Below are positions 61,611 through 64,000 of a DNA stretch of 64,000 bases, in pieces. The position numbers were made by a program, and so were the translations under genes. Source of the DNA: Hamadaea sp. GTDB lineage: Bacteria > Actinomycetota > Actinomycetes > Mycobacteriales > Micromonosporaceae. Each line of letters starts with the position of its first letter. Position 1 is the stretch's first letter. A model generated the notes under the pieces. It did not search any database, had not been told where the DNA came from, and was given only the letters and a program-made list of their open reading frames with translations. The stretch covers positions 62,001 through 126,000 of the forward strand of contig NZ_JABFVK010000001.1 of NCBI RefSeq assembly GCF_013362815.1, given 5' to 3'.

Positions 61611-62552
61611 ATGCGAGGACATCGGATGCGTTGGATCGTGGCGGGCGTCGCGGCCGTGGTCGCGATCGGCGTGACGGGGACGATCATGCTCACGAGCGGC
61701 AGTACGCCGACGCCGACCGCCGGGGATCAGACGGTCGAACGGGCGAGCAGCGGCGAAGTGACCGCGAAGGGCACCGTCCAGCCGATCACCACGCAGAATC
61801 TGAGTTTCTCGGTCAGCGGCACGGTCAGCTCGGTCTCCGTGAAGGCCGGGGACAGCGTCACGAAGGGTCAGGAGCTGGCCCGGATCGACCAGGCCGACGC
61901 CAAGGAGGCGGTCGCGACGGCCGAGGACGAGCTGGCCGACGCCAAGGCCGCGCTGTCTGCCGTCCAGGCGTCCGCCAGCGCCAGTCCGTCGGCCTGCGCC
62001 ACGAGCTCGGCCGCCCGGCCCAGCACCTCCGGCACGAGTGGCTCGGCTAGCTACTCGTCCTCGTCGTCCGGGACTGGCGGCAGCGGCGGTGGGGCGGCTG
62101 CGTGCGGCAACACCGGCAAAACGCAGAACTTCATCTCGTCGATCCTGTCCGCGAAGCAGTCGGTGAACACGAAGACCGCGGCGCTGGCGAAAGCCGAGCG
62201 GGAGCTGGCCGGCACCGTCATCACCGCCCCGGTCGCCGGAAAGGTGCTCACCGTCTCGATCAAGGTGGGCGACACCGCGAAGAGCAACGTGATCTCGATC
62301 GGCGTGGTCTCCACCATGGTCGTCAAGGCGTCGTTCAGCGAGGCCGACGTCGTCGCCCTGACGATGGGCCAGTCGGCCACGGTCGCCCTGCCCGGCCACG
62401 ACGGCGAGTACACCGCGAAGATCACCGAGATCGCCCAGACCGGCGTGACGTCGAGCAACCTGGTGACCTACAGCGTGGTGCTGACGTTCGACAAGGTGCC
62501 GGACGGCATCCTCATCGGACAGAGCGCGAACGTCACCGTCAGCGCCGCCTGA
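61611..62552 (+). CDS. Orphan HlyD/MacA-like adaptor protein
   Basis: A 313-aa protein with an N-terminal helix (MRWIVAGVAAVVAIGVTG), lipoyl halves (VSGTVSSVSVKAGDSVTKGQELARID and ITAPVAGKVLTVSIKVGD), a helical hairpin interrupted by a Ser/Gly/Ala loop with two Cys, and a beta-barrel (VALPGHDGEYTAKITEIA). No ATPase or permease gene accompanies it; it may serve the transporter at 54089-56100 in place of, or beside, that operon's own adaptor. ATG 61626 is an alternative start. Confidence 0.85.
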   Translation: MRGHRMRWIVAGVAAVVAIGVTGTIMLTSGSTPTPTAGDQTVERASSGEVTAKGTVQPITTQNLSFSVSGTVSSVSVKAGDSVTKGQELARIDQADAKEAVATAEDELADAKAALSAVQASASASPSACATSSAARPSTSGTSGSASYSSSSSGTGGSGGGAAACGNTGKTQNFISSILSAKQSVNTKTAALAKAERELAGTVITAPVAGKVLTVSIKVGDTAKSNVISIGVVSTMVVKASFSEADVVALTMGQSATVALPGHDGEYTAKITEIAQTGVTSSNLVTYSVVLTFDKVPDGILIGQSANVTVSAA

Positions 62553-62555
62553 GAA

Positions 62556-63188
62556 CTATCCGGTCTGGGGCTTCCAGACCTCGCCGTCGAGCTGGCGCTC
62601 GGCCCCCAGCCAGATCGCGTTCATCAGCCGGGTCGCCGTACGCTCCGGGTCCTCGTCCGGAGTGTCCGCGAGCCGGTCCGCCAGCGCCTCTCCCGCACCC
62701 ACCAGGGCCAGCGCCATCGTCTGCAGTTCCTCCGCTGGAACGTCTCGGCCGCGGGCACGCAACGCATCGGCCAGCTTCTCCGCGATCACTGCGACCATGC
62801 CGCGTCGCATCCGGGCCAGCTCGCCCGCGAACGGCTCCCGCGTACGGGCCTGACGGAAGAGCACCGCCCAGCCGTCGCGGTTCGCTCCGACGTACCGGAA
62901 GAATCCGCGCAATCCCCGCCAGAGTTGCTCGTCGGCGGACAGCTGCGGATCGACCACTCCGGCGACCGCCTCGAGCAGCCGGCCGGCTTCCCGGCGCAGG
63001 CACGCCACGAACAACTCGTCCTTCGTGCCCAGGTACGCGTACACCATGGGTTTCGACACGCCGGCGCGCTCGGCGACCTCGTCCATAGTCGCGGCGTGGA
63101 AGCCGCGCTCGGCGAAGACCCGTACGGCGGCCTCGAGCATCTGTTGTTCCCGCACGCTGCGCGGCAGTCGTTTCCCCACCCTTGCCAC
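62556..63188 (-). CDS. TetR-family transcriptional regulator
   Basis: A 210-aa repressor. The N-terminal HTH is MLEAAVRVFAERGFHAATMDEVAERAGVSKPMVYAYLGTKDELF (about 17-60); the C-terminal ligand domain is helical. It starts at GTG 63188 beside a perfect 28-bp palindrome, and is divergent from SCP2 and acyl-CoA dehydrogenase genes. It probably represses itself and those genes, with an acyl-CoA or other lipid as the likely inducer (inference from neighbours). Confidence 0.9.
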   Translation of the reverse strand: MARVGKRLPRSVREQQMLEAAVRVFAERGFHAATMDEVAERAGVSKPMVYAYLGTKDELFVACLRREAGRLLEAVAGVVDPQLSADEQLWRGLRGFFRYVGANRDGWAVLFRQARTREPFAGELARMRRGMVAVIAEKLADALRARGRDVPAEELQTMALALVGAGEALADRLADTPDEDPERTATRLMNAIWLGAERQLDGEVWKPQTG

Positions 63189-63194
63189 CTTACC

Positions 63195-63222
63195 TACTCG
63201 CGCGTAAGGTTACGCGCGAGTA
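63195..63222. promoter_or_regulatory. TetR operator, perfect 13-bp inverted repeat
   Basis: TACTCGCGCGTAA (63195-63207), GG, then TTACGCGCGAGTA (63210-63222). The arms are exact complements. It occupies the 65-bp gap between the TetR start and the SCP2 start, so both promoters must overlap it. Confidence 0.85.
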
Positions 63223-63253
63223 AGTTATCAAGCTCAGCGTGACGGAGGACATG

Positions 63254-63706
63254 ATGCCCGACTTCGACCTCTCCGATTTCTCGTCGCTCGACCCGAGCGC
63301 GTTCGCCCAGCTCGTCAAGACCGCGCCGGACGCGCAGATCGCCGAGGTCATGAGCAGCGACCTGCGGCCGAAGGTGCTCGACGAGATCTTCCGCCGCATG
63401 CCGGCGCTGTTTCGCCCGGAGCGGGCCGGCAACACCGAGGCCGTGATCCACTGGAGCATCACCGGCGCCCCGGACGGCGGCGCGGACACGTATGAGCTGG
63501 TCATCTCGAAGGGCGCGTGCACCCTGTCGGAGACGCCGCAGCACGACCCGAAGCTGGCGCTGACGGTCGGCCCGGTGGACTTCCTCAAGGTCGTCTCCGG
63601 CAACGGCAACCCGGTCATGATGTTCATGACGGGCAAGCTCAAGGCCAAGGGCGATCTAGCCCTGGCTTCCAATATCGCCAACCTGTTCAGCATCCCGAAG
63701 GCCTGA
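63254..63706 (+). CDS. SCP2 sterol-binding domain protein
   Basis: A 150-aa protein: an N-terminal acidic stretch, then an SCP2-type lipid-binding domain (AVIHWSITGAPDGGADTYELVI, LTVGPVDFLKVVSG, MFMTGKLKAKGDLALA). The family carries sterols or fatty acyl chains. GGAGG at 63244-63248 favours ATG 63254; GTG 63239 and ATG 63251 are alternatives. It is followed after 2 bp by the acyl-CoA dehydrogenase gene, so it is likely one operon for lipid breakdown under the TetR regulator. Confidence 0.88.
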   Translation: MPDFDLSDFSSLDPSAFAQLVKTAPDAQIAEVMSSDLRPKVLDEIFRRMPALFRPERAGNTEAVIHWSITGAPDGGADTYELVISKGACTLSETPQHDPKLALTVGPVDFLKVVSGNGNPVMMFMTGKLKAKGDLALASNIANLFSIPKA

Positions 63707-63708
63707 CC

Positions 63709-64000
63709 GTGGAGTTCTCGCTCGACCTCAATGAGGACCAGCGCGAGCTGCGTGACTGGGTGCACGGCTTCGCCGCCGACGCCGTCCGCCCGGCGGCCGC
63801 GGAATGGGACGAACGCGAGGAGACGCCCTGGCCGGTCCTCCAGGAGGCGGCGAAGATCGGGCTTTACGGGTTCGAATTCCTCGCCAACGCCTGGGCGGAC
63901 CCGAGCGGGCTGTCCATGTGCCTCGCCAACGAGGAGCTGTTCTGGGGCGATGCCGGCATCGCGATGTCCATCATGGGCACGTCGCTGGCGGTCGCGGCGA
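63709..64000 (+). CDS. Acyl-CoA dehydrogenase (5' part; continues past the window)
   Basis: The frame opens with GTG 63709 and is still open at 64000 (97 codons). The N-terminus (NEDQRELRDWVHGFAAD, then ETPWPVLQEAAKIGLYG, and NEELFWGDAGIAMSI) is the helical N-terminal domain of FAD-dependent acyl-CoA dehydrogenases. The catalytic Glu and most of the FAD site lie outside the window. It is spaced 2 bp from the SCP2 gene. Confidence 0.88.
   Translation, partial: MEFSLDLNEDQRELRDWVHGFAADAVRPAAAEWDEREETPWPVLQEAAKIGLYGFEFLANAWADPSGLSMCLANEELFWGDAGIAMSIMGTSLAVAA

Overview
The window is high-GC, gene-dense actinobacterial chromosome. Many GTG starts, ATGA stop/start overlaps, BldC- and DUF397-type proteins, three LytR-CpsA-Psr (LCP) enzymes, a Cds1-like cysteine desulfhydrase and a UbiD/UbiA/UbiX menaquinone trio point to Micromonosporaceae or a close relative. 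That placement is inference from gene content. There is no phage, transposase, integrase or CRISPR array; the DNA looks like core chromosome with small accessory patches.

Layout. 1-4.3 kb: a PrsW-type membrane protease (cut by the window edge), a membrane-anchored protein, a periplasmic-binding lipoprotein whose two halves appear to be in swapped order, and a ribbon-helix-helix/MazF-like toxin-antitoxin pair. 4.3-4.7 kb: tRNA-Phe, -Asp and -Glu. 4.8-10.5 kb: polysaccharide deacetylase, a small isoprenoid/carotenoid locus (idi-crtI divergent from crtB), an FMN reductase and a PEP-mutase-like enzyme. 10.6-13.9 kb: an accessory patch with DUF397, NYN nuclease and XRE regulator genes, a candidate small RNA and tRNA-Lys. 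14-18 kb: a secreted protein, a cytochrome P450, a small DUF397-associated-type protein, an alpha/beta hydrolase behind an operator-like promoter, and a membrane protein. 18.3-21.7 kb: oligopeptidase B and an FAD oxidoreductase.

21.9-31.8 kb is a respiration block: hemL, a histidine phosphatase, the System II cytochrome c maturation set (tlpA/resA, ccdA, resB, ccsA), then the late menaquinone genes (UbiD-, UbiA- and UbiX-like). 31.8-37.6 kb holds an SRPBCC protein, a helical protein of unknown function beside a BldC-like regulator, Cds1, and two paralogous secreted proteins. 37.7-43.2 kb is purine synthesis (purS-purQ-purL; purB with a GDT1-type transporter), followed by vapBC. 44-50.6 kb carries an orphan GAF-histidine kinase with an RsbW-like ATPase, a glycerophosphodiesterase, a rhodanese and three LCP genes. 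50.8-53.4 kb is an acetate symporter pair and a flavin reductase.

53.5-62.6 kb is an envelope-stress/efflux locus: MacAB-like adaptor, ATPase and permease with a DUF5666-like partner, an OmpR-type two-component system, a class A beta-lactamase-fold protein lacking the expected general base, a lipoprotein with an internal duplication, and an orphan adaptor. Every promoter region in this locus carries tandem CTCGGA-like hexamers with an exact 11-bp period, on one face of the helix, as OmpR/PhoB-family regulators bind. I read this as one autoregulated regulon. The window ends with a TetR regulator, its perfect 28-bp operator, an SCP2 protein and the start of an acyl-CoA dehydrogenase gene.

Other non-coding structure: two copies of one dispersed palindromic element (21.8 and 53.5 kb), a 53-bp near-perfect palindrome joined to a 25-bp tandem repeat (18.2 kb), several strong hairpin terminators, and three genes whose TAnnnT -10 boxes sit 7 nt before the start codon, suggesting leaderless mRNAs. 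The only gene-free stretch above 300 bp (11791-12149) holds a rho-independent terminator and a candidate small RNA.
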